Source of the DNA: an uncultured Clostridia bacterium
Lineage (GTDB): Bacteria > Bacillota > Clostridia > Oscillospirales > Acutalibacteraceae
DNA: 8,772 nucleotides
Assembly: GCA_937884975.1 (NCBI GenBank)
Contig: CAKZZS010000041.1
Span: 1 to 8,772 of the forward strand
Direction: 5' to 3'
Part shown: positions 1-5,046 of the stretch, piece by piece
How positions within the stretch are numbered: the stretch's first letter is position 1
How the letters are laid out: every line of letters starts with the position of its first letter
Notes under the pieces: generated by a model
Seen by the model: the letters and a program-made list of their open reading frames with translations, nothing else
The model's database searches: none
Told to the model about the DNA's origin: nothing
Made by a program: the position numbers and the translations under genes

Positions 1-55
1 CAGCTCCGACTTGCTGCGGGCTTGGATTGGTGCCCCTTTTATGTGTCATAGCTCT
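1..55. repeat. Terminal overlap, left copy (circular molecule)
   Basis: Bases 1-55 are identical, base for base, to 8718-8772. A 55-bp exact repeat at both ends of a contig is the normal sign of a circular molecule cut open by an assembler. The reading frame of the Rep gene continues in phase through the join, which supports circularity over a true terminal repeat. The unit length is then 8,717 bp. Confidence 0.93.
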
Positions 56-952
56 GAAAAGCATATCGGGAGTAAAGATTTTTTCATCGTTTCCGTATTC
101 GTAAAGAGAGCAAACCGCGTCTTGAATTTGACGGTCAAACTCTGTATAGTTCTGCTTCCCCTGTATTGTAACCCCGTTCTGATCCTCGTATGTTGCCAAA
201 ACGTATGTAGATATCTCGGTTTTCTTGCCTTTGTTTGCAACTACAAGATCAAGAGCGCCGCTGTTGATGATGTCGTGCTGTAGTTCGTTTGCAAGTTTTT
301 GAATTGACATAGAATGCTTTTCCGGCATTTGCCCGCGTAAACTCTCAATATCACTATTTGTAACAGGGTTCAATATGCCTGCTGGGAGTTCTGACTTTTT
401 ATAACCTATCTGAGGCATTATCATAGTAAATGCTTCGTAATAGTCGTCTTTATACTCTGATCGTTTTTCTAAATACTTTGTTGCAAGCTCTAATATACCG
501 GGGTGATCTATGCCGTTTGCGTGCTGATACAGCAAAAACCAAAAGGCATAAGTTAAAAGTTTTCTCAGTTCTTCGCTTGTTGGTAAAGTTTCAACATCTT
601 TCCATTCTCGACTATTATCAATAATAAAATCCGAAATAGTCTTATATTTGTTTAATTTATTGTCTATGGTCTTTGTCGGTCGCATAACAAAGACTATGTT
701 TTTATATATTGCTTCTCTATCTTGAATTTCGGAAACGCCTGTTGATATTCCAAAAAAAGTGCCTATAAAATCAAAAGGGTTGAAATCGTTCATCATAGTT
801 TCAATATCAAGCGCTTTTACTTCGGGAACACCTAACATAATTTTTCTGTTTAGTTCATTTGCTTCTTCGGTTTTGTCAGTAAAGTGAAAAAGCCCGTATT
901 TGAAATACCGAGCGAAAGCTTGCACGGCTGTCAATTCTTCACCAGTATTCAT
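1..952 (-). CDS. Replication initiator (Rep), N-terminal part; gene continues across the circle junction
   Basis: This frame is open from ATG at 950-952 to the window edge and continues in phase at 8717 down to the stop at 8170-8172, giving 499 residues. Residues 1-301 lie at 952-50. Residues 1 to about 214 (several aromatic-rich helices, e.g. AFWFLLYQH near 136-144) are not a domain I recognise. From M215 (SIQKLANELQ) onward it looks like a plasmid initiator with winged-helix domains: helical start, a Y-x-L-A-T-Y strand near 250, then EFDRQIQDAVCSLYEYG near 271-287. The start is set by an AGAGGG ribosome-binding site inside the end of the 180-aa gene, whose TAA is one base from this ATG, so translation is probably coupled. 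An internal start at M215 (308-310, weak GGAAAAG upstream) could give a shorter Rep. The initiator role is inferred from the C-terminal part and the nearby iterons. Confidence 0.82.
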   Translation of the reverse strand, partial: MNTGEELTAVQAFARYFKYGLFHFTDKTEEANELNRKIMLGVPEVKALDIETMMNDFNPFDFIGTFFGISTGVSEIQDREAIYKNIVFVMRPTKTIDNKLNKYKTISDFIIDNSREWKDVETLPTSEELRKLLTYAFWFLLYQHANGIDHPGILELATKYLEKRSEYKDDYYEAFTMIMPQIGYKKSELPAGILNPVTNSDIESLRGQMPEKHSMSIQKLANELQHDIINSGALDLVVANKGKKTEISTYVLATYEDQNGVTIQGKQNYTEFDRQIQDAVCSLYEYGNDEKIFTPDMLFRAMTHKRGTNPSPQQVGA

Positions 953-953
953 T

Positions 954-1496
954 TTATCCCTCTTTTCTCTTGAATATCCGCTCCCAGAAAGTTTCTTTTG
1001 CAGGCTTTTCGGGCTCTGGCTGAGGCTGATCCGCTCCCTGTTCGCCGTCGGTCGGTTCTTTGGTGTCTGTTCCTGCCGTAATCCTTGCTTGTATCTCCCC
1101 CGCGTGTAGAGCTTGTGCAGCGTTTGCGGTATTTAATGCCGTTGTCAATGCTGCGGTGAGCTGTTCTATCTGCTTATCTTTAACCGTCAACTGTTCCTGT
1201 AATGTGGTGATAGTCTCTCGTAAAAGCTCGATTTCGGGGTTGTCAACTGGTTGACAACCTGCGGCGGGCTGATTTTCGCTTTTTTGGCTCTCCTGCGGCG
1301 TTTCCTCGGTTGGCAACTGATTGACAACAGGTTGACAACCATATAACGCGAGAGCGTCCGCAAATATCATAATAGCACCGTTTTCGCGTTTACAATAGGT
1401 TGACAACCGGTTGTCAACTGCTTTGTATATGCTTTGCGGTGATTTACCGACAGCGGCCGCAAATTGCCGTACTGTTAAATACTGCTGATCTGACAT
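954..1496 (-). CDS. Helix-turn-helix/coiled-coil plasmid maintenance protein coupled to rep
   Basis: A 180-residue protein. Residues 6-30 (YLTVRQFAAAVGKSPQSIYK) form a MerR/DUF536-like helix-turn-helix; 55-85 is a Q/P/E-rich linker with a repeated GCQPV-x-N motif; 86-118 is a predicted coiled coil (LLRETITTLQEQLTVKDKQIEQL); and 168-178 (ETFWERIFKRK) is a short aromatic-basic tail. This build resembles DUF536-type proteins beside plasmid rep genes and single-protein partition factors such as pSK1 Par; that comparison is from family knowledge, not a search. An AAGGCGG site lies 8 nt before the ATG. It lies 80 nt after the 280-aa gene and one base before rep. Roles in copy control or segregation are both plausible. 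The coding DNA contains palindromic GTTGACAACC sites, which may be its own targets. Confidence 0.82.
   Translation of the reverse strand: MSDQQYLTVRQFAAAVGKSPQSIYKAVDNRLSTYCKRENGAIMIFADALALYGCQPVVNQLPTEETPQESQKSENQPAAGCQPVDNPEIELLRETITTLQEQLTVKDKQIEQLTAALTTALNTANAAQALHAGEIQARITAGTDTKEPTDGEQGADQPQPEPEKPAKETFWERIFKRKEG
1238..1418. repeat. Cluster of GTTGACAACC palindromes inside the 180-aa gene
   Basis: The 10-mer GTTGACAACC or its complement GGTTGTCAAC recurs. At 1238-1259 two 10-bp arms face each other across TG. At 1308-1329 there is a degenerate copy of that pair, followed by a perfect half-site at 1331-1340. At 1399-1418 two half-sites abut as a perfect 20-bp palindrome. In total there are five exact half-sites and two degenerate ones within 181 bp. 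They encode the GCQPVVN/GCQPVDN peptides in one frame but AVDNRLST in another, so the conservation is at DNA level. They look like protein-binding sites (operator, centromere or origin-type), as iterons inside rep-linked genes are known in RepA_N plasmids and lambda-like phages. Confidence 0.75.
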
Positions 1497-1507
1497 AATA
1501 GTTCCGC

Positions 1508-1597
1508 CTTTTCTCTTGCTTCGCTCTTGGTTCGGCTCTGATCGTCGGGCTTCGTTCGGGCTTCGAGCTCATTTTCTCATTGTTCGCTCGTTGTTCG
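1508..1597. repeat. Degenerate 11-bp repeat array between the 280-aa and 180-aa genes
   Basis: Short words recur at exactly 11-bp spacing: CTCTTG at 1513 and 1524, CGGGCTTCG at 1546 and 1557, TTGTTCG at 1580 and 1591. On the minus strand the units approximate CGAACAANGAG. A second array of similar units lies at 5047-5144, and the two share GGCTTCGAGCTC followed by WTTTTCTC (one mismatch over 20 bp). It spans the gap and the last codons of the 280-aa gene. Function unknown: a protein-binding array or a purine-rich mRNA spacer are both possible. Confidence 0.5.
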
Positions 1598-2419
1598 GAT
1601 TTTCTCTTTCAGTTCGGATATCTGATCTTTCAGCTCCGATATCTGCGAATACAAGGTTTTTGTTTCCTCTGCTGCTGCTTTCGCCTGATCGGCGACTTTT
1701 GTGCGTTCCTCTGATATAGCCTTAGCCATGACAGCAGCAGCCCTTTCAGCTTCGATTTCCGCCGTGCTCTTGAGCCTTGCAACCTCGTTTTCAAGTTCCG
1801 CGTTCCTGCTTTGGGAGTTCTTCAAGAGGCTTTCAAGCTCTGTCACCTTATCGGCTCTTTCGGAAACAGCGGATAATTTGTCTTTCAAGTCTCTGTTCTG
1901 CTCGGTCAACAGCCTGTTGTTTTCCTCGACGGCAGCGGCAGACTTTTCGGCTGCGGCGCGTGTCTGATCGGCGTGATCTGCTTTCCGGATAAGCTCCGCC
2001 GCCTGTTCGGTCGCCTCTTTTGCGTCCTGTTCAGCTCGTTCGGTGACTTCCTGCAAGGATAATTCAGCAGCAGCAACAGCCGCTTTCATTTTCTCGTTCT
2101 TTTCCTGTAAGGATAAGATAGTTTTATCCTTGCTGTCAAGCTGCTCCTGAAAAGACTGTTTTACTCTGTTTTCGGTATTTGCTATAATGTCAAGTGTGCC
2201 GATATAAGCCCGCATTATCGCATCCAGATGACTTTGAAAATCCTCTATATAAGTTTCCTGCCCCTGCATAACGCTTTTTGCTGTCTCCAATTCGTGTGCA
2301 GATATCAATGCTTTCAATGCTTCGCCCGCGTTCGGGAATTGCTCTGTCAGCTTTTTAAACGCTGCTGTTGTCTCTTCATCGGCTCGAATAGATGTAACTT
2401 TTGTGTTCGTGTCAGCCAT
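1577..2419 (-). CDS. Ribbon-helix-helix DNA-binding protein with long coiled coil (KfrA/Par-like)
   Basis: A 280-residue protein. Residues 7-45 fit a ribbon-helix-helix fold: strand TKVTSIRAD, helix EETTAAFKKLTEQF, then NAGEALKALISAHELE. About 85-275 is an almost continuous coiled coil rich in A, E, K and Q, ending in a near-perfect heptad duplication (QISELKDQISELKEKI). There is no NTPase motif and no membrane segment. The build, an N-terminal DNA-binding domain plus long coiled coil, is shared with KfrA-type and single-protein plasmid segregation factors; that function is inferred. The ATG at 2417-2419 follows GAAAGGG by about 11 nt. Five GTAAACA repeats lie 22-96 bp upstream and are the natural candidate binding site, serving as operator and perhaps centromere. 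It is second in the operon after the 67-aa regulator. Confidence 0.8.
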   Translation of the reverse strand: MADTNTKVTSIRADEETTAAFKKLTEQFPNAGEALKALISAHELETAKSVMQGQETYIEDFQSHLDAIMRAYIGTLDIIANTENRVKQSFQEQLDSKDKTILSLQEKNEKMKAAVAAAELSLQEVTERAEQDAKEATEQAAELIRKADHADQTRAAAEKSAAAVEENNRLLTEQNRDLKDKLSAVSERADKVTELESLLKNSQSRNAELENEVARLKSTAEIEAERAAAVMAKAISEERTKVADQAKAAAEETKTLYSQISELKDQISELKEKIRTTSEQ

Positions 2420-2440
2420 TATATATCAAACCCTTTCAAT

Positions 2441-2515
2441 GTAAACATTGTAAACACCGTAAACATTTGTAAACATACCGATTTTACGCGGTTTTTACTT
2501 GCTCAAATGTAAACA
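2441..2515. promoter_or_regulatory. GTAAACA direct-repeat array, candidate operator/centromere
   Basis: The heptamer GTAAACA occurs at 2441-2447, 2450-2456, 2459-2465, 2469-2475 and 2509-2515, with spacings of 9, 9, 10 and 40 bp. Near-9-bp tandem half-sites are typical of ribbon-helix-helix operators and small plasmid centromeres. The array fills the gap between the 67-aa gene and the 280-aa ribbon-helix-helix gene. One more copy lies near the iterons at 8127-8133. Confidence 0.7.
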
Positions 2516-2520
2516 TAAAA

Positions 2521-2724
2521 TTATTGATTGTTCCCATTGTTCAAAAAGTCTTGTAAGTCTTTTTCCTTTACTCTCCACATACCGCCGATTTTTACGGCTT
2601 TGATTTTGCCTTGCTTAACGTATGTCAACAGCGATCTGTGACTTACTCCGATAATCGGTTCAATCTCGGTAAGCGTGTACAGCTTCATTCCGTCGAATTT
2701 TTCGGATTTTTCAATATCGTTCAT
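2521..2724 (-). CDS. Excisionase-family helix-turn-helix regulator, 67 aa
   Basis: A small DNA-binding protein of the MerR/HTH_17 (excisionase-like) group: residues 15-30 (LYTLTEIEPIIGVSHR) form the helix-turn-helix, SLLTYVKQGKIKAVKIGGMWR the wing, and VKEKDLQDFL the closing helix. The frame is open to an ATG at 2785-2787, but that ATG lies inside the promoter (between -35 and -10), so it cannot be transcribed. The chosen ATG at 2722-2724 has AAAGGA 10 nt upstream. It is first in the operon leading to the coiled-coil proteins and rep, so an autoregulatory or copy-control role is likely. No integrase is present, which argues against a true excisionase. Confidence 0.82.
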   Translation of the reverse strand: MNDIEKSEKFDGMKLYTLTEIEPIIGVSHRSLLTYVKQGKIKAVKIGGMWRVKEKDLQDFLNNGNNQ

Positions 2725-2777
2725 TCGCTCCAGTCCTTTCAGATTATTTCCTTTAAAGGGAATATCTCCCAAAGTAT

Positions 2778-2806
2778 ATTTTATCATATTCTTTTGGTGT
2801 TGTCAA
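2778..2806 (-). promoter_or_regulatory. Promoter of the maintenance/rep operon
   Basis: On the minus strand, -35 TTGACA (2801-2806), a 17-bp spacer and -10 TAAAAT (2778-2783) preceded by TG in extended -10 position. Predicted start of transcription is near 2771. Just downstream, GGGA-GATAT-TCCC (about 2758-2770) is a short imperfect dyad that could be an operator. The promoter fixes the start of the 67-aa gene. Confidence 0.85.
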
Positions 2807-3523
2807 TCGCTTTTTTCATAGCATTTCATTACTTTTACAAGTTTATACATTCTGTAATAATTTCACTTAGTTATGAAAATCTATGAATGTATGTACAAAA
2901 TAACGAAAATAATTTTAATGCGAAATCGTAAAAAATGCCTGTAAACCGCGTAAAATAGGGGTTTTCTGGCGTTTTGCTCTAATGCGCGTAATCACTATTA
3001 TGCGCAATTAAATTTTATTTCTACTGTTGACTTTTTCAAAAATCCTGCTTTGCTCGATTATAAAAGATTTTCAGACTTTTATAATCCCGCTCCCAGATTT
3101 TATGGAAGCTATTCAAAAAGGCAACTTGCACAAATACTCTCGCTTTGATCTCCCTGTTCGGCGGTCAGCTCCGCCGCGATCGGCAGCGTCGGAAAGACTT
3201 TTTCAATCGAATTTTACCGAAAAATTTGTAGACTTGCACAAAAAGGCTCTTTTTCAGTAGTTGTTTGATGTCTGTATCAGTTTCGGGATATATCGCCCTT
3301 ATCTTTCACGGGTGATCTGTTCCCGATGCGGCAGCGGAAAATAAATCTTTCGGTAAAGAATAACATTAATTTTTTCTTTTCGGCTCTTAAAAATGCCGAT
3401 TTTCAAGGATTTTCGCCGCTTTTGGGGCTTTCGGAAGGACTTAACGAAAAAAATAAAGCAAAACATTTATTATAAATATTTAGTTTTCGGAATGCCCTTA
3501 AACGCTACCGTGCGCCCCTCTGC
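2807..3523. other. Gene-free region upstream of the rep operon
   Basis: No convincing gene in about 720 bp. 2807-3030 is strongly AT-rich and contains a GCGC-centred direct repeat (TAATGCGC near 2981 and TTATGCGC near 2999). The word TTTCGG recurs several times between 3283 and 3490. A weak dyad TCGGC/GCCGA lies at 3380-3399, and TAAACGC (3499-3505) can pair with GCGTTTA (3525-3531). A 77-codon plus-strand frame at 3027-3260 has a TTG start and no ribosome-binding site and is not called. It could hold an untranslated RNA or a replication or segregation site; nothing decides between these. Confidence 0.5.
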
Positions 3524-3575
3524 GGCGTTTATATGCGTGGTAGTATAAGTTTATGGGGTTATACTCCAACACGCC
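3524..3575 (+). other. Extended hairpin with oriT-like core TATGGGG/TTATAC
   Basis: Perfect 7-bp arms AGTATAA (3542-3548) and TTATACT (3559-3565) enclose GTTTATGGGG; GCGTGG and CCAACACGC extend the stem with bulges, and GGCGT/ACGCC close it. The bases before the right arm, TATGGGG then TTA, match the pMV158 relaxase nick core TAGTGTG/TTA at 7 of 10 positions, and as in pMV158 the putative nick sits at the base of a TTATACT arm. No relaxase gene is present. It may instead be a structured RNA element in the leader of the 81-aa gene. Confidence 0.35.
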
Positions 3576-3612
3576 AAAATAAAGCGATTTCGCGGCGTTA
3601 TCGCGTGATTTT
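3576..3612. repeat. Two-step inverted repeat in the leader region
   Basis: AAAAT (3576-3580) pairs with ATTTT (3608-3612) and GCGAT (3584-3588) with ATCGC (3600-3604), separated by 3-nt internal loops. It directly follows the 3524-3575 hairpin, so the two could stack. A shorter perfect hairpin, TTATGCT-GCGGG-AGCATAA, lies further on at 3722-3740, and CGAGG/CCTCG at 3699-3715. Confidence 0.45.
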
Positions 3613-3743
3613 GCCTTGAATGGTATATCATATCAAACTACACACCATATTGAACAACTACCGCAAAAAAGCCGCCCCGCGTTAATGTCGATACGCTCCG
3701 AGGTTTGCCCCCTCGATGTGCTTATGCTGCGGGAGCATAAAGA

Positions 3744-3847
3744 ACGCGGGAGCGGTTCAAGCTGTCTATCGGTATCCGCTCCCGCGTGATCCGCGCCGCT
3801 CTCTCATAACAAAACCGCCCCCAACGTTAAAAGCTGGGAGCGGATAC
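3744..3847 (+). promoter_or_regulatory. Mutually exclusive hairpins in the leader of the 81-aa gene
   Basis: ACGCGGGAGCGG (3744-3755) pairs perfectly over 12 bp with CCGCTCCCGCGT (3776-3787). The overlapping segment GTATCCGCTCCC (3772-3783) also pairs perfectly over 12 bp with GGGAGCGGATAC (3836-3847), which lies 10 nt before the AAGGAAGGA ribosome-binding site of the 81-aa gene. The shared middle strand can be in only one helix at a time, the layout of an attenuator or riboswitch-like switch. No known riboswitch class is recognised, and I found no clear promoter upstream. Confidence 0.5.
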
Positions 3848-3873
3848 GAAACTACAAGGAAGGATTGATTTTG

Positions 3874-4119
3874 ATGATCTATAACATCAATACTCTTTTA
3901 TCGAGGCTGAAAGAAATAAAAAAAGACGGTTACAACTATGTTGATATATACGAATTTGATGCAGATGCAGACGCGGACGGCGAAACACTCCCCGGCGGTT
4001 TGGCTTTCGAGGCTGTAGACGGTTACGGCGTTTGCAGTGTCGATTATGACCATGTAGAGGAAGTGCCGCCCTCGGAAGTGTCAGCCTTTGCCCGTCGAGG
4101 TGTCCGCGCTCCCGCGTGA
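3874..4119 (+). CDS. Unrecognised small acidic protein, 81 aa
   Basis: The only supported plus-strand gene. ATG at 3874-3876 follows AAGGAAGGA by 9 nt; a TTG at 3865 is in frame but overlaps no spacing for that site. The N-terminal 20 residues form a basic helix (INTLLSRLKEIKKDG), followed by an acidic stretch with a DADADADGE run near 28-36, aromatic strand-like segments (YNYVDIYEF, AVDGYGVCSVDYDHVEE), and a basic end (ARRGVRAPA). No signal peptide or membrane segment. I do not recognise the family. The acidic character would allow a DNA-mimic or inhibitor role, but this is speculation. It converges on the antitoxin gene and is preceded by an unusually long, structured leader, so its expression is probably controlled after transcription starts. 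Confidence 0.68.
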   Translation: MIYNINTLLSRLKEIKKDGYNYVDIYEFDADADADGETLPGGLAFEAVDGYGVCSVDYDHVEEVPPSEVSAFARRGVRAPA

Positions 4120-4138
4120 ATGTGTACCGCTCCCCGCT

Positions 4139-4203
4139 TTATCTTTGATATGTCAAAGATAACCCCTTAGCACTTATGACAATTCTATCATAAGTCCAGG
4201 GGG
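4139..4203 (-). other. Candidate oriT of pMV158/MOBV type
   Basis: Read on the minus strand: perfect 8-bp arms ACTTATGA/TCATAAGT (4195-4188 and 4179-4172), then GCTAAGGGG, then TTATCTTTGA which begins a second perfect hairpin with 10-bp arms (4162-4153 and 4148-4139, 4-nt loop). pMV158 oriT has the same order: an ACTTTAT/ATAAAGT hairpin, 8 nt ending TAGTGTG, nick, TTA. TAAGGGG/TTA matches that core at 7 of 10 bases; the nick would fall between 4163 and 4162. CCCCT (4163-4167) can also pair with AGGGG (4198-4202). No relaxase is encoded, so transfer would need one in trans. Confidence 0.45.
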
Positions 4204-4229
4204 CAACAGTTCCTTTGCATCCCTTTGGA

Positions 4230-4274
4230 AAACAAAGACCGCTCCATGTTCTTACTTCGGAGCGGTCTTTGTTT
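4230..4274. terminator. Bidirectional terminator between convergent genes
   Basis: AAACAAAGACCGCTCC (4230-4245) and GGAGCGGTCTTTGTTT (4259-4274) are perfect 16-bp arms around a 13-nt loop, with T-rich ends in both directions. The right arm runs into the antitoxin stop codon (4273-4275). It serves the antitoxin gene from one side and the 81-aa gene from the other. Confidence 0.92.
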
Positions 4275-4563
4275 ATCTCTGATCTATCGGTACTATTGCA
4301 AGTGTTTTTCCTAAAGGTGCGAGTATCTTCAATACCGTGTCGATCTGAAAATTGGTCTTGCCCTTTTCCATTCTTGCAATAACAGGCTGCTTAACTCCGC
4401 TGAGTTCTTCAAGCTGCTGCTGTGTTATGCCCTTTTCCTGTCTTGCTTTGATAAGTTCGCCTATCAAGGCTACTTTCAGATCAATTTCCGCTATTTCCTC
4501 GGGTGTGAGCAATTCTTTTTCGATTTCGCTCCATTCCCTGCCGATTGCGCTATTCTTCTTCAT
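4273..4563 (-). CDS. Xre-family antitoxin (HigA-like)
   Basis: A 96-residue protein with a Xre/HTH_3 domain at about 36-90: IGELIKARQEKG, then ITQQQLEELSGVKQPVIARMEKGK as the helix-turn-helix (46-69), then helices to LAPLGKTLAIVP. It is the expected antitoxin for the toxin gene just upstream: it should bind and neutralise the toxin and repress the shared promoter. ATG at 4561-4563 is chosen because AAGGGGG lies 7 nt upstream; an in-frame TTG at 4567 is too close to that site. It overlaps the toxin gene by 14 nt, so translation is coupled. Toxin-first order is typical of HigBA-type modules. The stop codon sits in the arm of a strong terminator. Confidence 0.9.
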   Translation of the reverse strand: MKKNSAIGREWSEIEKELLTPEEIAEIDLKVALIGELIKARQEKGITQQQLEELSGVKQPVIARMEKGKTNFQIDTVLKILAPLGKTLAIVPIDQR

Positions 4564-4918
4564 CTTCAAGCCCCCTTGCCTTTAAATCTTCATACTCCCG
4601 CTTTGCCTGTTCTATTTCCCTTTTCGGTGTTTTCTGGGTTTTCTTCACGAATGTATGTAAGAGTACATAGCTCCCGTTGCTCCAGCCTACAAAGAAAATA
4701 CGATCTTTAATCGGTCTGAGTTCCCATATATCGCCGTCAATATGCTTTACATACGGCTGACCTATTATCGTTCCGTAAAGTCTCAATGCTTTGATATATT
4801 CAGCGATCTTCTTGAATTTCACTCTGCTGTCTTTGTCGGTCATGCTTGCAAGCTCGGTCAAATAATCCTCTACTTGACTGTTGCCGTTTTTATCCCTGTA
4901 AAAGTATATGCTATGCAA
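4550..4918 (-). CDS. RelE/HigB-superfamily toxin, phage Gp49-like
   Basis: A Gp49/HigB-type toxin (RelE superfamily; members cleave mRNA at the ribosome). Visible family features: N-terminal strand HSIYFYRDKNGNSQVEDYL, helices DSRVKFKKIAEYIKALRLYG, then WELRPIKDRIFFVGWSNGSYVLLHTFVKKTQKTPKREIEQAKREYEDL. The frame opens at GTG 4934-4936, but the promoter predicts transcription starting at about 4935, so that GTG would be leaderless. The TTG at 4916-4918 gives 122 aa and an N-terminus like other family members; it is preferred, with a weak GAAAGAAG site. It is first gene of the toxin-antitoxin operon and, with the antitoxin, probably kills or arrests plasmid-free cells. Confidence 0.88.
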   Translation of the reverse strand: MHSIYFYRDKNGNSQVEDYLTELASMTDKDSRVKFKKIAEYIKALRLYGTIIGQPYVKHIDGDIWELRPIKDRIFFVGWSNGSYVLLHTFVKKTQKTPKREIEQAKREYEDLKARGLEDEEE

Positions 4919-4941
4919 AACATCATCTTCTTTCACTTTCT

Positions 4942-4970
4942 ATTATAACTTATTGATTATAATTTGTCAA
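4942..4970 (-). promoter_or_regulatory. Toxin-antitoxin promoter with embedded operator
   Basis: A full consensus promoter on the minus strand: TTGACA (4965-4970), 17-bp spacer, TATAAT (4942-4947). The palindrome ATTATAA-N8-TTATAAT (4942-4963) covers the -10 box and most of the spacer, exactly where the antitoxin would need to bind to repress. Confidence 0.9.
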
Positions 4971-5046
4971 GTCGTCAAGCTCTCGAAAGTTCAAGCGCCC
5001 GCGCTCTGATCGGCGGCAGCTATCCCTATCCTCGCGGCTTTCTCAC

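Noticed and set aside
46..240. 64-codon minus-strand frame
   Set aside because: Overlaps the Rep coding frame in another phase and has no start signal.
1321..1347. Plus-strand antisense promoter (TTGACA then TATAAC) inside the 180-aa gene
   Set aside because: Spacer is only 15 bp and TTGACA is part of the repeated palindromes; not enough for a call, though an antisense RNA is possible.
1701..1992. Plus-strand open frames opposite the 280-aa gene
   Set aside because: Serine/leucine-rich shadows of the A/E/K-rich coiled coil on the minus strand; no ribosome-binding sites.
2725..2787. N-terminal extension of the 67-aa regulator from ATG 2785-2787
   Set aside because: That ATG lies between the -35 and -10 boxes of the operon promoter and would not be in the transcript.
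3027..3260. 77-codon plus-strand open frame
   Set aside because: TTG start, no ribosome-binding site, no recognisable domain, low-complexity composition; treated as chance.
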